Assembly: GCA_000466585.1 (NCBI GenBank)
Contig: KE993477.1
Location: forward strand, 17,687 to 81,686
Length of the DNA: 64,000 nucleotides
Direction: 5' to 3'
Source of the DNA: Clostridiales bacterium oral taxon 876 str. F0540
Lineage (GTDB): Bacteria > Bacillota > Clostridia > Clostridiales > Clostridiaceae
Position 1 is the stretch's first letter. Each line of letters starts with the position of its first letter. The notes under the pieces are model-generated. The model did not search any database, was not told where the DNA came from, and was given only the letters and a program-made list of their open reading frames with translations. The position numbers and the translations under genes are program-made. Shown here piece after piece: positions 1-8,370 of the stretch.

Positions 1-1
1 T

Positions 2-22
2 AAAAGTCCATTTAGGACTTTT
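2..22. terminator. Hairpin, likely terminator of a gene outside the window
   Basis: A perfect 8-bp stem (AAAAGTCC at 2-9 and GGACTTTT at 15-22) with a 5-nt loop. The A-rich and T-rich flanks would let it act in either direction. The gene it serves lies left of the window or is the minus-strand zinc-ribbon gene that ends at 103. Confidence 0.5.
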
Positions 23-102
23 ACCTCCTTAAATTATATATACACATTATATACCATCTTTCGGGAAAATGTACATATAAATATTCTAAAAATTTAAACT
101 AA

Positions 103-357
103 TTATTTTGACCATCTCTTAAGCTTTGGAAGCTGATCGTTTAATATTCTTCTTGCTTCAGCTTCTTCCATGCCGTTCTCCTTCATAAATGGAACGCATT
201 CCTCAATCATTTGCTCTAAAGTAGTATTAGGAGAAGTAAATGAACCTTCCTTGTAGCAGTAAATACAATACTCAGTATTTTTAGTTCCGTCGCTGTTTGT
301 ACCTAGAACCTCCTCATTCATTGGCATTCCGCAGCTTTGACAAAATAATTTTTCCAT
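103..357 (-). CDS. Small putative zinc-ribbon protein
   Basis: This 84-residue cytoplasmic protein opens with a Cys-rich module: CQSCGMPM at residues 6-13 and YCIYCY near residue 30. The two CxxC pairs are spaced as in the putative zinc-ribbon family PF12674, whose members share the CGMPM and YC.YCYK.G.F signature. The rest is a helical tail with several acidic residues. The start has a good GGGAGG ribosome binding site. It follows the WYL regulator by about 65 bases on the same strand and may be the last gene of that transcript. The family has no established function; a role in binding metal or nucleic acid is inference. Confidence 0.8.
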   Translation of the reverse strand: MEKLFCQSCGMPMNEEVLGTNSDGTKNTEYCIYCYKEGSFTSPNTTLEQMIEECVPFMKENGMEEAEARRILNDQLPKLKRWSK

Positions 358-431
358 AATGTTTTCCTCCCTATATGTTTTATAATCTAATTATATAGGG
401 TTAAATATGACAGCATTATGTCATGTTATAA

Positions 432-1367
432 TTACTTATTATAAATATTTGATATTTTTAAAGCTCTCTCCATAATTATTCCTCTAATATGCTTTGGCTT
501 AAGAACTTCAACTTCACTTCCATAACTTAAAATCATGCTGTATACCCATTCATCTTCAGGATAATTTACACTGACTATTAGATTTCCTGCTTCATCATAG
601 GTTATGGAAGATTCATCAAAATACTCCTCAACACGATTTCTTACTGTGGAATTAAACTTCATAACTATATGCTGAGGAAAACCGCTGCTAAAGCTTTTCT
701 GCCAAGGAAATTCTTCTACCTTTCCTTCTTTTTCTTCAAAAATATCTTCCAGCATATTTAAATCTTTCATTCTAGAAACCTTAAATAATCTGTAGTCATT
801 TCTAACTCGACAGTAACCGTAAATATACCAGCTATAAAGTTTTAGTACCAAAGATATAGGTTCAACCAACCTTTCTGAAGTTAATCCATTTGAACTGATA
901 TAATTAAAGGAAATGACCCTTCTTTCCTCTAATGCTTCTTTTATAAGAGCAACCTTCTTTTCTTGAGGATTATATCTCTCCCAAGGTGTCATATCAATGA
1001 TCAACTTCTGAGACTTTTTATTTATATCCTCTATTTTATCCTTAGGAATAAGCCCTTGGACCTTTTCCATAATGTTATTAACACTTTTATCACTTAAAGC
1101 TTTATTTACTCCACTTAGAGCTCTCAAAATAGAAGCTATTTCATCAGGTGTCAAAAAATTTTTATCAACCTTATAATTTTTTAATATACTGAAGCCTCCA
1201 TTTTTACCTTGATGAGCCACTATAGGTATTCCAGCCATATTTATGGCTTCCATATCTCTGACTATGGTTCTTACTGATACCTCAAAGTACTCAGCCAACT
1301 CACTTGCTGTTATCTTATCCTTATTCATAAGCAGCATAACTATTGCCAGCAGCCTCTCAACCTTCAT
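432..1367 (-). CDS. YafY-type transcriptional regulator, HTH_11 plus WYL domain
   Basis: A 311-residue DeoR-like/WYL regulator. Residues 1-60 form a winged helix of the HTH_11 type (KITASELAEYFEVSVRTIVRDM), and roughly 140-225 form a WYL domain with the motif SWYIYGYC followed by the usual FKVSRM segment. A C-terminal WCX-like extension follows. WYL domains are ligand-sensing modules, sometimes of nucleic acid or nucleotides, but the ligand here is unknown. The ATG follows an AGGTGAT ribosome binding site. It lies 25 bases after the ABC permease gene on the same strand, so it is probably co-transcribed with the efflux operon and may control it together with the TetR protein. Confidence 0.9.
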   Translation of the reverse strand: MKVERLLAIVMLLMNKDKITASELAEYFEVSVRTIVRDMEAINMAGIPIVAHQGKNGGFSILKNYKVDKNFLTPDEIASILRALSGVNKALSDKSVNNIMEKVQGLIPKDKIEDINKKSQKLIIDMTPWERYNPQEKKVALIKEALEERRVISFNYISSNGLTSERLVEPISLVLKLYSWYIYGYCRVRNDYRLFKVSRMKDLNMLEDIFEEKEGKVEEFPWQKSFSSGFPQHIVMKFNSTVRNRVEEYFDESSITYDEAGNLIVSVNYPEDEWVYSMILSYGSEVEVLKPKHIRGIIMERALKISNIYNK

Positions 1368-1392
1368 ACAATCACCTTAGACCTTATCATAC

Positions 1393-2523
1393 TTAATCAA
1401 GCTTTTTTCTAAACCTTATCATACTTATTATAAGTAATACAAGCCCTAACACAAATAATAATACAACATCATTAAGCAAATACTCCATACCAACTCCTTT
1501 TGTTACTATTCCTCTTAGAATATTTAGAAAGTAAGTCAAAGGAAGTGCATAGCCTAAATACTGTATAAGCTTAGGCATGGCTTCTCTTGGAAAAACAAAT
1601 CCTGATAAAAGCACGCTTGGAAGTATAATGAGCACACTAAGCTGCATAGCTTGAAGCTGAGTTTTTGATACTGTAGATATAAGAATGCCTATGGCAAGTG
1701 CACAAACTACAAAGCCTGCTCCTAAAAAGAGCAACAATCCTAGACTTCCTGCTATAGGAACTTGAAACCATATAAGCCCTAAGGCAAGAGAGAAAATAAA
1801 GTCTAAAAAGCCTATTATTATATAAGGTAAAAGTTTTCCTAATATAAGTTCATGTGACTTTATAGGGGTTACAATAAGCTGTTCTATAGTGCCTCTTTCT
1901 CTTTCTCTTACTAGTGCAAAAGCAGTTAAAAGTACAGTTATATTTTGCATTATAAGGCCTACCAAGCCAGGAATAGTAAAGTTCTGATTTCTAAGACTTG
2001 GATTATATAAAACTTTAGTGGAAACCTCCACCCCTCCAGTATTTATATTTTGTGACAGTTTCTCAGACAGAGCTGCCATTGTCTTCATTCCGCTTTTTTC
2101 GCCAGCCATTACTCCGCTTGAAAAAGCTGTTTTTGCGGTGGTAGGGTCAGAACCATCAATTATAAGCTGCACCTTTGGCCTTTCTTTGCTTAAAAGTTTT
2201 GTTGAGTAATCCGGAGGTATAATAATCCCAGCATGAACCTTTCCGCTGTTTATCTTCTGCTCCATATCCTCTACATTATTTACGCTTCCTTGTATTTTAA
2301 AATAAAGAGTATTTTGAAAGCTCCTAATAAGTTCACGACTTTCAGCTGTATTACTTTGGTCAAGTACTACTGTTGATATATCTTCAAGCTGCGTAGCTAC
2401 TGCATATCCAAATAATAGCATCATCATAATAGGCATACCTATAGCAATACCAAAGCTCGCTTTATCTCTTTTTATCTGGATGAATTCTTTTTTGACTATT
2501 GCCCAAAATCTCTGAAGATTCAT
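1393..2523 (-). CDS. ABC-2 type permease of a drug/peptide exporter
   Basis: A 376-residue integral membrane protein of the ABC2_membrane_3 family, resembling YbhS/YbhR of Escherichia coli. One membrane helix at about residues 24-44 is followed by a long extracytoplasmic domain (about 50-180) and then five hydrophobic helices to the C terminus. The stretch RERERGTIEQLIVTP near residue 207 is the typical cytoplasmic coupling motif of this family. It follows the ATPase gene by two bases, so the two are translated together. Only one permease gene is present, so a homodimer is likely (inference). Substrates are not predictable from sequence; cationic drugs or antibiotics are usual for the family. 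Confidence 0.9.
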   Translation of the reverse strand: MNLQRFWAIVKKEFIQIKRDKASFGIAIGMPIMMMLLFGYAVATQLEDISTVVLDQSNTAESRELIRSFQNTLYFKIQGSVNNVEDMEQKINSGKVHAGIIIPPDYSTKLLSKERPKVQLIIDGSDPTTAKTAFSSGVMAGEKSGMKTMAALSEKLSQNINTGGVEVSTKVLYNPSLRNQNFTIPGLVGLIMQNITVLLTAFALVRERERGTIEQLIVTPIKSHELILGKLLPYIIIGFLDFIFSLALGLIWFQVPIAGSLGLLLFLGAGFVVCALAIGILISTVSKTQLQAMQLSVLIILPSVLLSGFVFPREAMPKLIQYLGYALPLTYFLNILRGIVTKGVGMEYLLNDVVLLFVLGLVLLIISMIRFRKKLD

Positions 2524-2525
2524 GT

Positions 2526-3308
2526 TTATTCCACTCCTCCCACAATACTTTTCAGTTCTTTAAAGGAGGCTTCTATTTTTTGATTAGTTGATCTTTCAAC
2601 GTACCTTATAAAAACATCTTCGAGGTTTCCTACTTGCTCTTTTTCGATGAGTTCTTTTGGAGCACCTGCAGCCATTATCTTCCCATTAAAAATAAAGCAT
2701 AATAGATCACAGCTAGAAGCTTCATCCATATAGTGAGTAGTTACTAAAACAGTTATACCTTCTCTAGCTAAGGAATAAATCATTTCCCAAAATATTCTTC
2801 TGGACACTGGATCTACTCCTGCTGTAGGCTCGTCTAAAACGAGAAGTTTTGGTTTATGAATAAGAGCACAGCCAAGGGCAAGCCTTTGTTTCCAGCCTCC
2901 TGAAAGGTTTTTAGTTATATTTTTCTCTCTTCCGTTTAATCCGGCCATAGCTATTATAGCTTTTTTTCTCCCCTCTTTTTCTTTCTTTGATAGTCCATAA
3001 ACTCCGGCATAGAAATCTAGATTTTCACTAACTGTCAAGTCTTCATAAAGGCTAAATTTTTGTGACATATAACCTATACTCTGCTTTATTTTTTCAGACT
3101 CCTTTTTTATATCAAACCCAAGTACCTCGGCTGTACCAGATGTAGGGGTAAGCACTCCGCATAGCATTCTAATTGTTGTAGACTTCCCTGATCCGTTTGG
3201 GCCTAAAAATCCAAATATTTTTCCTTTTGGTACCTCAAAGCTTATATCATCTACTGCCTTAAAGGCTCCAAAGCTTTTAGATAGATTTTTTACTGTTATC
3301 GCGCTCAT
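2526..3308 (-). CDS. ABC transporter ATP-binding protein (YbhF-like)
   Basis: A complete 260-residue ABC ATPase. The Walker A motif GPNGSGKST is at about residues 36-44, the Q-loop in YMSQKF near 80-85, the signature LSGGWKQRL at 135-143, Walker B LLVLDEPTAG at about 155-164 and the H-loop VTTHYMDEA near 190. All catalytic residues are present. It would drive the ABC-2 permease encoded immediately downstream. It starts six bases after the HlyD adaptor gene, whose 3' end carries its ribosome binding site. The order adaptor-ATPase-permease behind a TetR gene matches the cecR-ybhGFSR arrangement, which supports a role in drug efflux. Confidence 0.93.
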   Translation of the reverse strand: MSAITVKNLSKSFGAFKAVDDISFEVPKGKIFGFLGPNGSGKSTTIRMLCGVLTPTSGTAEVLGFDIKKESEKIKQSIGYMSQKFSLYEDLTVSENLDFYAGVYGLSKKEKEGRKKAIIAMAGLNGREKNITKNLSGGWKQRLALGCALIHKPKLLVLDEPTAGVDPVSRRIFWEMIYSLAREGITVLVTTHYMDEASSCDLLCFIFNGKIMAAGAPKELIEKEQVGNLEDVFIRYVERSTNQKIEASFKELKSIVGGVE

Positions 3309-3314
3309 AATTTA

Positions 3315-4061
3315 TTATTTAACCTCCACATCTACCATAGTACCTGGCATTAAAGAGGTATTGTCATCAAGCTTAAGCTTAACTTCAAAAACTGTTTTTT
3401 CCTTATCACTTTTTTTCTCTACATTCTTAGGAGTAAATTCAGACTCTGGAGAAATATATATTACTTTTCCTTGTTCTAAATCTTTGCCATTATAATAAAT
3501 TGGGACATTACTATTTAGCTTAATCTCATTTCTCTTTTCCTCTTCCACATATATCTTTATATATCTGGTCTTTAAATTTATTGCCTTTGCGATATTCATA
3601 CCAGGTGAAGCTATTTCTCCCTTATGAAGAAAAACATCAGATATTACTCCATCATTGGCCGAGGTTATCTTCGCTTTTTCTATTTGTAAATTTAAAAGAT
3701 CAACTGATGCCTGCGCTTGCTTAACAGCTTCCTCTGCCTGATCTTTGACTTTATCGCCTGCCTTGCTTGGCAAATCATCCTTTTTAAGCTTAGCAATGTT
3801 AAGAACTGCTTCTGCCTGCTGCTTCTGTATTTCAAGTACCTTGCTCTCAATTTCTGCAACTATCTGATTAGCTTTTATTTCACTGCCCTGCTCAACTGAC
3901 ATGCCTATAAGCTTTCCTGAAACCTCTGCAGGAATGTAAAAACTCTCAGCCTCAACGGTCGCTGTATATTTATTACTGTTACCCTGAGTTTTTAAGCTGC
4001 AGCCTGAAAGGCTCAGCACTAATGCTGCTGTAGTTATTAGTGAAAATATCTTTTTTATCAT
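3315..4061 (-). CDS. HlyD-family efflux adaptor lipoprotein
   Basis: A 248-residue adaptor with a lipobox (LSLSGC, Cys near residue 21), so it is membrane-anchored on the outside of the cell. The biotinyl-lipoyl-like segment (SGKLIGMSVEQGSEIKANQ) near residues 48-66 and the central helical hairpin rich in K, E, Q and A are typical of HlyD/YbhG adaptors. The second lipoyl half and a beta-barrel follow. It is shorter than Gram-negative versions, which fits a cell without an outer membrane. Its start overlaps the stop of the TetR gene by four bases (ATGA), showing translational coupling. It should link the ABC permease to substrate handling at the cell surface (inference). Confidence 0.88.
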   Translation of the reverse strand: MIKKIFSLITTAALVLSLSGCSLKTQGNSNKYTATVEAESFYIPAEVSGKLIGMSVEQGSEIKANQIVAEIESKVLEIQKQQAEAVLNIAKLKKDDLPSKAGDKVKDQAEEAVKQAQASVDLLNLQIEKAKITSANDGVISDVFLHKGEIASPGMNIAKAINLKTRYIKIYVEEEKRNEIKLNSNVPIYYNGKDLEQGKVIYISPESEFTPKNVEKKSDKEKTVFEVKLKLDDNTSLMPGTMVDVEVK

Positions 4062-4678
4062 AAAACTTCCTCCTCCTTCTTATACAAACCATTTAAGAAT
4101 AAATCTATCATTATATCAAGCTGCTTATCCTCTTCTATCAAAATCAAATCCGGCATTACTTTTTTCTGTATAACATACATTCCCATCATGCCCACTAATG
4201 ATCTTATGGCTATATTTGTATCTATATCTTTAAATCTTCCTTTCTCAATACCTTGCTTAAAATATGCCTCTACAATACCTTTGCCTTTCATTATTATATT
4301 TTTAATAAAGGCCTCCTTTAGATCCTCATGATATTGTACCTCGGTCATCACTACCTTTATCATATCCCAGTACTTTAATGCAATATCAAATCTATCTTTT
4401 AGCAGTATCTTGAATACTTCCTTTTCATCTTTATCTTTATTGTCCTCAAAAATTTGAGCTAATCTCCTTGTCATTATTTTTTCCCCCATCACCTCCACAA
4501 GCTTAATCATTACTTTCCTTAAAATATCTTTTTTAGTTTTAAAGTATCTAAATATAGTTCCTTCAGCTATTCCAGCTTCTTTAGCAATTTCACTTGTAGT
4601 TGCAGCACTGAATCCTTTTTCTGAAAAAATCTTAACTGCTGCTTCTATTATTTCTTCTTCTCTATCTCCGCGTGCCAT
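4058..4678 (-). CDS. TetR/AcrR family repressor of the efflux operon
   Basis: A TetR protein of 206 residues. The N-terminal HTH (about residues 8-55) has the typical segment GFSAATTSEIAKEAGIAEGTIFRYFKTK seen here as two parts around the turn; the C-terminal helical ligand domain is family-variable. I place the start at the ATG at 4678 because an AAAGGGG site lies nine bases before it; the TTG two codons upstream is only three bases from that site. It is first in a tightly packed operon with HlyD, ATPase and permease genes. A perfect TGAGT-4-ACTCA dyad at 4717-4730 upstream is the likely operator, implying autorepression relieved by a drug ligand. Confidence 0.92.
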   Translation of the reverse strand: MARGDREEEIIEAAVKIFSEKGFSAATTSEIAKEAGIAEGTIFRYFKTKKDILRKVMIKLVEVMGEKIMTRRLAQIFEDNKDKDEKEVFKILLKDRFDIALKYWDMIKVVMTEVQYHEDLKEAFIKNIIMKGKGIVEAYFKQGIEKGRFKDIDTNIAIRSLVGMMGMYVIQKKVMPDLILIEEDKQLDIMIDLFLNGLYKKEEEVL

Positions 4679-4716
4679 TAACAAGCACCCCTTTCAATAT
4701 TTATCAAACAGCAAAA

Positions 4717-4730
4717 TGAGTGATTACTCA
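4717..4730 (-). promoter_or_regulatory. Probable TetR operator upstream of the efflux operon
   Basis: The dyad TGAGTGATTACTCA has perfect 5-base arms around a 4-base centre, 39 bases before the TetR start. TNAGTnnnnACTNA-like dyads are common TetR-family sites. Binding by this particular TetR protein is inferred from position. Confidence 0.6.
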
Positions 4731-4840
4731 CTTTTATTTTAATACTGATATTTACTAAAAGCAAGGGGCATTATAAAAATTAGATAAAATATTCAATTTA
4801 AAGTTGTTAATTTCTTAATAATATGTACAGGAGGTCTACC

Positions 4841-5026
4841 ATGATAATTTCTAATGAGGTTTATAACTGTTTAATTAATCAAGCTATTGTTATGAAACAT
4901 GATTCTTTGGAAAGCGGGAGCGAAATCGCTAAAAAAGTTGTTGAGGAATACTTTAGAAATGATGGACTTGACAATAATGATAAATGTAATCTTATAAAAG
5001 AGATAGCAAACATACTAGGAAATTAA
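4841..5026 (+). CDS. Small hypothetical protein
   Basis: A 61-residue soluble protein, mostly predicted helix, with a central acidic Ser-rich stretch (HDSLESGSEIAKK) and a C-terminal amphipathic helix ending in IANILGN. I set the start at the ATG at 4841: a perfect AGGAGG lies six bases before it, whereas an upstream in-frame ATG at 4823 precedes that ribosome binding site and cannot use it. The gene is followed directly by a rho-independent terminator, which argues that it is expressed alone. No family is recognised. The two-helix layout resembles small regulators, but there is no motif that supports a function. Confidence 0.6.
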   Translation: MIISNEVYNCLINQAIVMKHDSLESGSEIAKKVVEEYFRNDGLDNNDKCNLIKEIANILGN

Positions 5027-5058
5027 AAAAGGCAGCTAAGCTTAGCTGTCCTTTTTTT
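5025..5058. terminator. Bidirectional rho-independent terminator
   Basis: The stem around AGCTAAG/CTTAGCT is flanked by A6 on the left and T7 on the right, so it can stop both converging genes. The TAA stop codon of the PAS-EAL gene (5042-5044) is inside the stem. Confidence 0.85.
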
Positions 5059-6340
5059 CCAAATTATTTAATTTAAAGACTTCATTAATACTAACAGGCT
5101 TAGATAAAATGTATCCTTGAACTATCCTGCAATTACTATCTCTAATCAATTGAAGCTGTTCTTTTGTTTCTACACCTTCTGCAACAGTTATAAGTTTCAA
5201 TTTATTAGCTAATTCTATAATGGAATTAAAAATTATATTTCCTGCTGAACTATCAACAATTTCATCTATTATAGACTTATCAAGTTTTATAATATCAATA
5301 GGTAGTTTCTTTAAGTAGTTTAAAGAGCTATACCCTGAGCCAAAATCATCTAAAGCTATCCTTACTCCAAGCCTTTTTAAACTATTAAGAATGCTTATAG
5401 CATGATCTGTATCCTTTATGAGAGAACTTTCAGTAATTTCAAATACTATTCGCCTTGGTAAAATTGGATATTCATCTAACAGTTTCTCTATATCACGAAC
5501 TAAATTATCCTTTTCAAAATGCTTTGCTGATAAGTTAATACTTACACATATGTCATTATCTTTAAAATAATCCGAGTAAGCTAAAAGGCTTAACACTTCG
5601 TTTATGATCCACATGTCTATTTCAGTGACCATATCGAACTCTTCAGCCAAAGGAATAAAAAGAGCTGGAGGAATAAGTCCATTTTTTTCATGTTTCCAGC
5701 GAATTAATGCTTCTAGGCCTAACATTTCATTCTTAGCTATATCATATTGAGGTTGAAAATCTACAGAAAATTCACCATTGTTAATAGCTTTTTTTAGCTC
5801 ATTAGTAAAACTAAGCTTTTCAAGCAGCTCATGATGCAGCCCTGAATTGTAAAATGCGAAAATGTTCTTTCCAAATTCCTTTGCTGCACTTAATGCCATG
5901 CCTGCAGATTGTATAGACCCTTCTATACTGCTTCCTATATTTACACCTATGGATACAATGTAAGTAGGTATATCTGCTTTATTTTCATAGAGAAGACTAT
6001 TAATCCAAAGTATATCAATTATAGTTCCATCCTTTGTAAGCAGCTTAGCCTCATGAGGTGGCAGTGATTCACCACGGAAGGCGCTGTCAAACAAATCGCT
6101 CATATTATGGCAGATATCATCCGTTACTAAGGTACCTCTCCACCCTTTTCCCAGCACTTCTTCCTTTGAATAACCGGTAATCACCTGAGCAAATCTATTA
6201 AAAAGTATCAAGTTTTCATTTAAATCCCAAATATGTATTATCACATTGGAATTATCAATGACATTATTTATAAAATCCTTATCTTCTAAGGGAAAATCTC
6301 TGCAGGGTTGTATTTTTAAATAACTGTTAGTCATCTTCAT
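5042..6340 (-). CDS. PAS-EAL cyclic-di-GMP phosphodiesterase
   Basis: A 432-residue soluble protein. Residues about 22-135 form a PAS domain (IIHIWDLNENLILFNRF, then GYSKEEVLGK), and about 180-425 form an EAL domain. Catalytic residues of active EAL enzymes are all visible: EAL at 210-212, N269 (SINLS), E301 (EITES), DD at 331-332 (DDFGSGYSSL), K352 (IKLDKS), E388 (AEGVE) and Q408 (QGY). No GGDEF domain is present. It should hydrolyse c-di-GMP to pGpG in response to a signal at the PAS domain. It is monocistronic, bounded downstream by the shared terminator. The PAS ligand cannot be read from sequence. Confidence 0.92.
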   Translation of the reverse strand: MKMTNSYLKIQPCRDFPLEDKDFINNVIDNSNVIIHIWDLNENLILFNRFAQVITGYSKEEVLGKGWRGTLVTDDICHNMSDLFDSAFRGESLPPHEAKLLTKDGTIIDILWINSLLYENKADIPTYIVSIGVNIGSSIEGSIQSAGMALSAAKEFGKNIFAFYNSGLHHELLEKLSFTNELKKAINNGEFSVDFQPQYDIAKNEMLGLEALIRWKHEKNGLIPPALFIPLAEEFDMVTEIDMWIINEVLSLLAYSDYFKDNDICVSINLSAKHFEKDNLVRDIEKLLDEYPILPRRIVFEITESSLIKDTDHAISILNSLKRLGVRIALDDFGSGYSSLNYLKKLPIDIIKLDKSIIDEIVDSSAGNIIFNSIIELANKLKLITVAEGVETKEQLQLIRDSNCRIVQGYILSKPVSINEVFKLNNLEKKDS

Positions 6341-6520
6341 AGTTTTATCATCCTGTATAGTTCAGATTTGTTCGCATACTAAGACAAATTTTCCTTCATT
6401 TTGACATGAAATTCATTAAATTTATTTTATCATATAAACATCTTTTTTGAAATATACAAGTTATAACTTTAGATTGTTAAAGTCTTCCTTAATATTACCT
6501 ATATTTAAAATAAAAAACAA

Positions 6521-6550
6521 AAAGTGCAAGAGTTTAATTTCTCGCACTTT
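6521..6550 (-). terminator. Terminator of the HTH gene
   Basis: An 11-bp stem (one G-U pair; AAAGTGCAAGA at 6521-6531 and TCTCGCACTTT at 6540-6550) followed on the minus strand by TTGTTTTTTATTTT. It lies 30 bases after the stop codon of the HTH protein. Confidence 0.85.
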
Positions 6551-6579
6551 CTCAATATTATTTTTATATATAAAACGCT

Positions 6580-7356
6580 TTATACATCTCTCAAATCTTC
6601 TAACAGCTGCTGACATCTTTTTGATGACATCATTCTTCTAAATGGAAGATATTCTACATAGTGAAACAATTCTTTTTCTGTACACATTACCATCATTACT
6701 TTGTTATTTCTCTTTTTCTTAAAAATAACATTATGATTATCTCTTATTGCACTTAAAGCTTTAGTAAATACTTCTTTTATATACTGATATGCTTCTTCAT
6801 TTTCTTTTATTTTCTTCTCAAGATATTTCCCTTTAAGATAATCAAATGATGCATCACTATTATAGTGCCTATATATATAATATAAAAAATCGTCATATAT
6901 AACGAATGCATCTTTTTCATTTTTTATATCTCCAAAAACTCTTTCCATAGCTGAATAGGTTGTAATCCATACATCCCCAGCCTGCTTTATCTCATATTTT
7001 TCAAATTTACCTCTTTCGATAGCCTTTCTAATAGTTGAGCCATCAGATAGTCCCCATTTTCTTGCTGCCTCTGATAAAGTCATAACTGAGTTAAGTTCTC
7101 TATTGCTTTCTTCTTCACTAATATTAAATATACATTTTATATCTCCCTTTTCCAGCTGACCATAAAAGATTTCCAGGTTATTACCTTGTTGGTCATATTG
7201 GTTTGATATAACTAACATTTTCTGCCCTCTATATAGTAAATCATAAATACCGTCAATGCTTACTATTGTATTTATTAATTCTTTATCTTCAGTATTGTAT
7301 ACCTGTGCCGGATAGAGCCTTCTGTTTTCCATTGTTATAATAGAAATATTGCTCAT
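6580..7356 (-). CDS. Uncharacterised protein with a central helix-turn-helix, likely self-regulating
   Basis: A 258-residue protein I do not recognise as a named family. Residues about 93-122 (TLSEAARKWGLSDGSTIRKAI) look like a resolvase- or excisionase-type HTH. The N-terminal 80 residues are beta-rich and the C-terminal half is basic and helical (KKKRNNKVMMV near 215-225). No membrane segment or signal peptide is seen. Its own promoter (TTGATT-17-TACAAT) is at 7403-7431 and a 24-base dyad covers the likely start of transcription; a second related dyad lies 140 bases upstream. This arrangement suggests an autorepressor. It has its own terminator, so it is monocistronic. Function otherwise unknown. 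Confidence 0.8.
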   Translation of the reverse strand: MSNISIITMENRRLYPAQVYNTEDKELINTIVSIDGIYDLLYRGQKMLVISNQYDQQGNNLEIFYGQLEKGDIKCIFNISEEESNRELNSVMTLSEAARKWGLSDGSTIRKAIERGKFEKYEIKQAGDVWITTYSAMERVFGDIKNEKDAFVIYDDFLYYIYRHYNSDASFDYLKGKYLEKKIKENEEAYQYIKEVFTKALSAIRDNHNVIFKKKRNNKVMMVMCTEKELFHYVEYLPFRRMMSSKRCQQLLEDLRDV

Positions 7357-7376
7357 ATATCTTCACTTCCTAATTT

Positions 7377-7400
7377 AATTATCACTATCTAGTGACAATT
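7377..7400. promoter_or_regulatory. Operator-like dyad 1 at the HTH gene promoter
   Basis: The core TCACTA-tc-TAGTGA (7382-7395) extends to AATT on both sides with one mismatch, giving a 24-base dyad. It overlaps the predicted transcription start of the HTH gene and shares its core with the dyad at 7517-7540. Confidence 0.6.
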
Positions 7401-7402
7401 TA

Positions 7403-7431
7403 ATTGTATATCCATGGTAATATATAATCAA
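7403..7431 (-). promoter_or_regulatory. Sigma-A type promoter of the HTH gene
   Basis: Minus-strand TTGATT (7426-7431) and TACAAT (7403-7408) are separated by 17 bases. Transcription would start near 7396, inside operator 1. Confidence 0.55.
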
Positions 7432-7516
7432 ATTTCAAATATATGTATTTATCTCAAAATAACTCAAATTTATATGTTTATTATAATGTTTCACGTTCTT
7501 TCTTTATTTATCTCTA

Positions 7517-7540
7517 GTTTTTCACTATATAGTGAAAAAC
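7517..7540. promoter_or_regulatory. Operator-like dyad 2 upstream of the HTH gene
   Basis: A perfect 24-base palindrome, arms GTTTTTCACTAT and ATAGTGAAAAAC. Its core TCACTATATAGTGA differs from that of operator 1 by one base. Centre-to-centre distance is 140 bases, which would suit looping or a second regulated promoter (inference). Confidence 0.55.
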
Positions 7541-7549
7541 ATATTAAAA

Positions 7550-7598
7550 ATGCCTTCCACAGAATAAATTCTGTTCGAATCTACTCTGTGGAAGGCAT
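7550..7598 (-). terminator. Terminator of the TipAS MerR gene
   Basis: A perfect 14-bp stem (ATGCCTTCCACAGA and TCTGTGGAAGGCAT) followed on the minus strand by TTTTTAAT, starting five bases after the MerR gene stop codon. Confidence 0.8.
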
Positions 7599-7602
7599 CC
7601 TT

Positions 7603-8364
7603 CTATTTCATTCCAGTGTAAATAAGAATTGCATCCCTTAAGAACTCTGCAGTTCCCGGCTGCTCTTTATCATAATAAGCTGTAAATCTTTCATCAGCTA
7701 CATACATCTGAGCAACACCCGCATGAGCTTCCTTACTATAGCTGTCCCAGTAAAAACTTAGCCACTGTCTATGCAAATCTGCTGCCTTTTGAGCTAGCTC
7801 TCCAGCAGGATCCCCTGTTTTAAAAGCTTCACTAAGAGTTTTTATAACCTCTTCACCAAGCTTAGTCACTTCATCGTACTCTTCTTGGGTCATGTTATTC
7901 ACTTTGGCATTTGATCTATTTACCGCTTCATCACCATATTTTTCACGTATTTCCTTGCCATATTTTTTTTCGTTATCTTCAACTAACTTTTTCTTAAAAC
8001 CTTTAAATTTATCTTTATCACTCATTATAATCCCTCTTTCTTTAACTCCAATTGTTTTATCCACATTTTCAATAAGAATATCTAATTGTTTTCTTTTATC
8101 AAGAAGCTTTTCCCTATGTTCTTTCAGCGCTGTTACTGCATCAAAGGACGGAGAGGTTACTATTTCTTTAATTTCTTCCAAGCTCACACCAAGCTCTCTG
8201 TAAAAAAGAATTTGCTGAAGCCTATCAACTTCTTTCTCTCCATAAATTCTATATCCTGATGAGTTGATTCTTGCCGGCTTAAGAATATCAATTTCATCAT
8301 AATATCTTAAAGTTCTGGTACTTACATTAGCGAGCATTGCTAGCTTTTGAATTGTATATTCCAT
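7603..8364 (-). CDS. MerR-family regulator with TipAS ligand domain
   Basis: A 253-residue TipA-like activator. The MerR winged helix is at residues 1-70 (YTIQKLAMLANVSTRTLRYYDEI), followed by a coiled coil to about 115 and a TipAS domain from about 140 to the end (TQEEYDEVTKLGEEVIKTL, then HRQWLSFYW). TipAS domains bind thiopeptides or other amphipathic drugs. An upstream in-frame extension of 35 codons exists, but AGGAGG lies six bases before the ATG at 8364, so I start there. The MerR-type promoter at 8479-8509 predicts a leader of about 105 bases, which contains a duplicated ribosome-binding-site segment around a palindrome. The gene is monocistronic and probably autoactivated. Confidence 0.92.
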   Translation of the reverse strand: MEYTIQKLAMLANVSTRTLRYYDEIDILKPARINSSGYRIYGEKEVDRLQQILFYRELGVSLEEIKEIVTSPSFDAVTALKEHREKLLDKRKQLDILIENVDKTIGVKERGIIMSDKDKFKGFKKKLVEDNEKKYGKEIREKYGDEAVNRSNAKVNNMTQEEYDEVTKLGEEVIKTLSEAFKTGDPAGELAQKAADLHRQWLSFYWDSYSKEAHAGVAQMYVADERFTAYYDKEQPGTAEFLRDAILIYTGMK

Positions 8365-8370
8365 GCTAAC

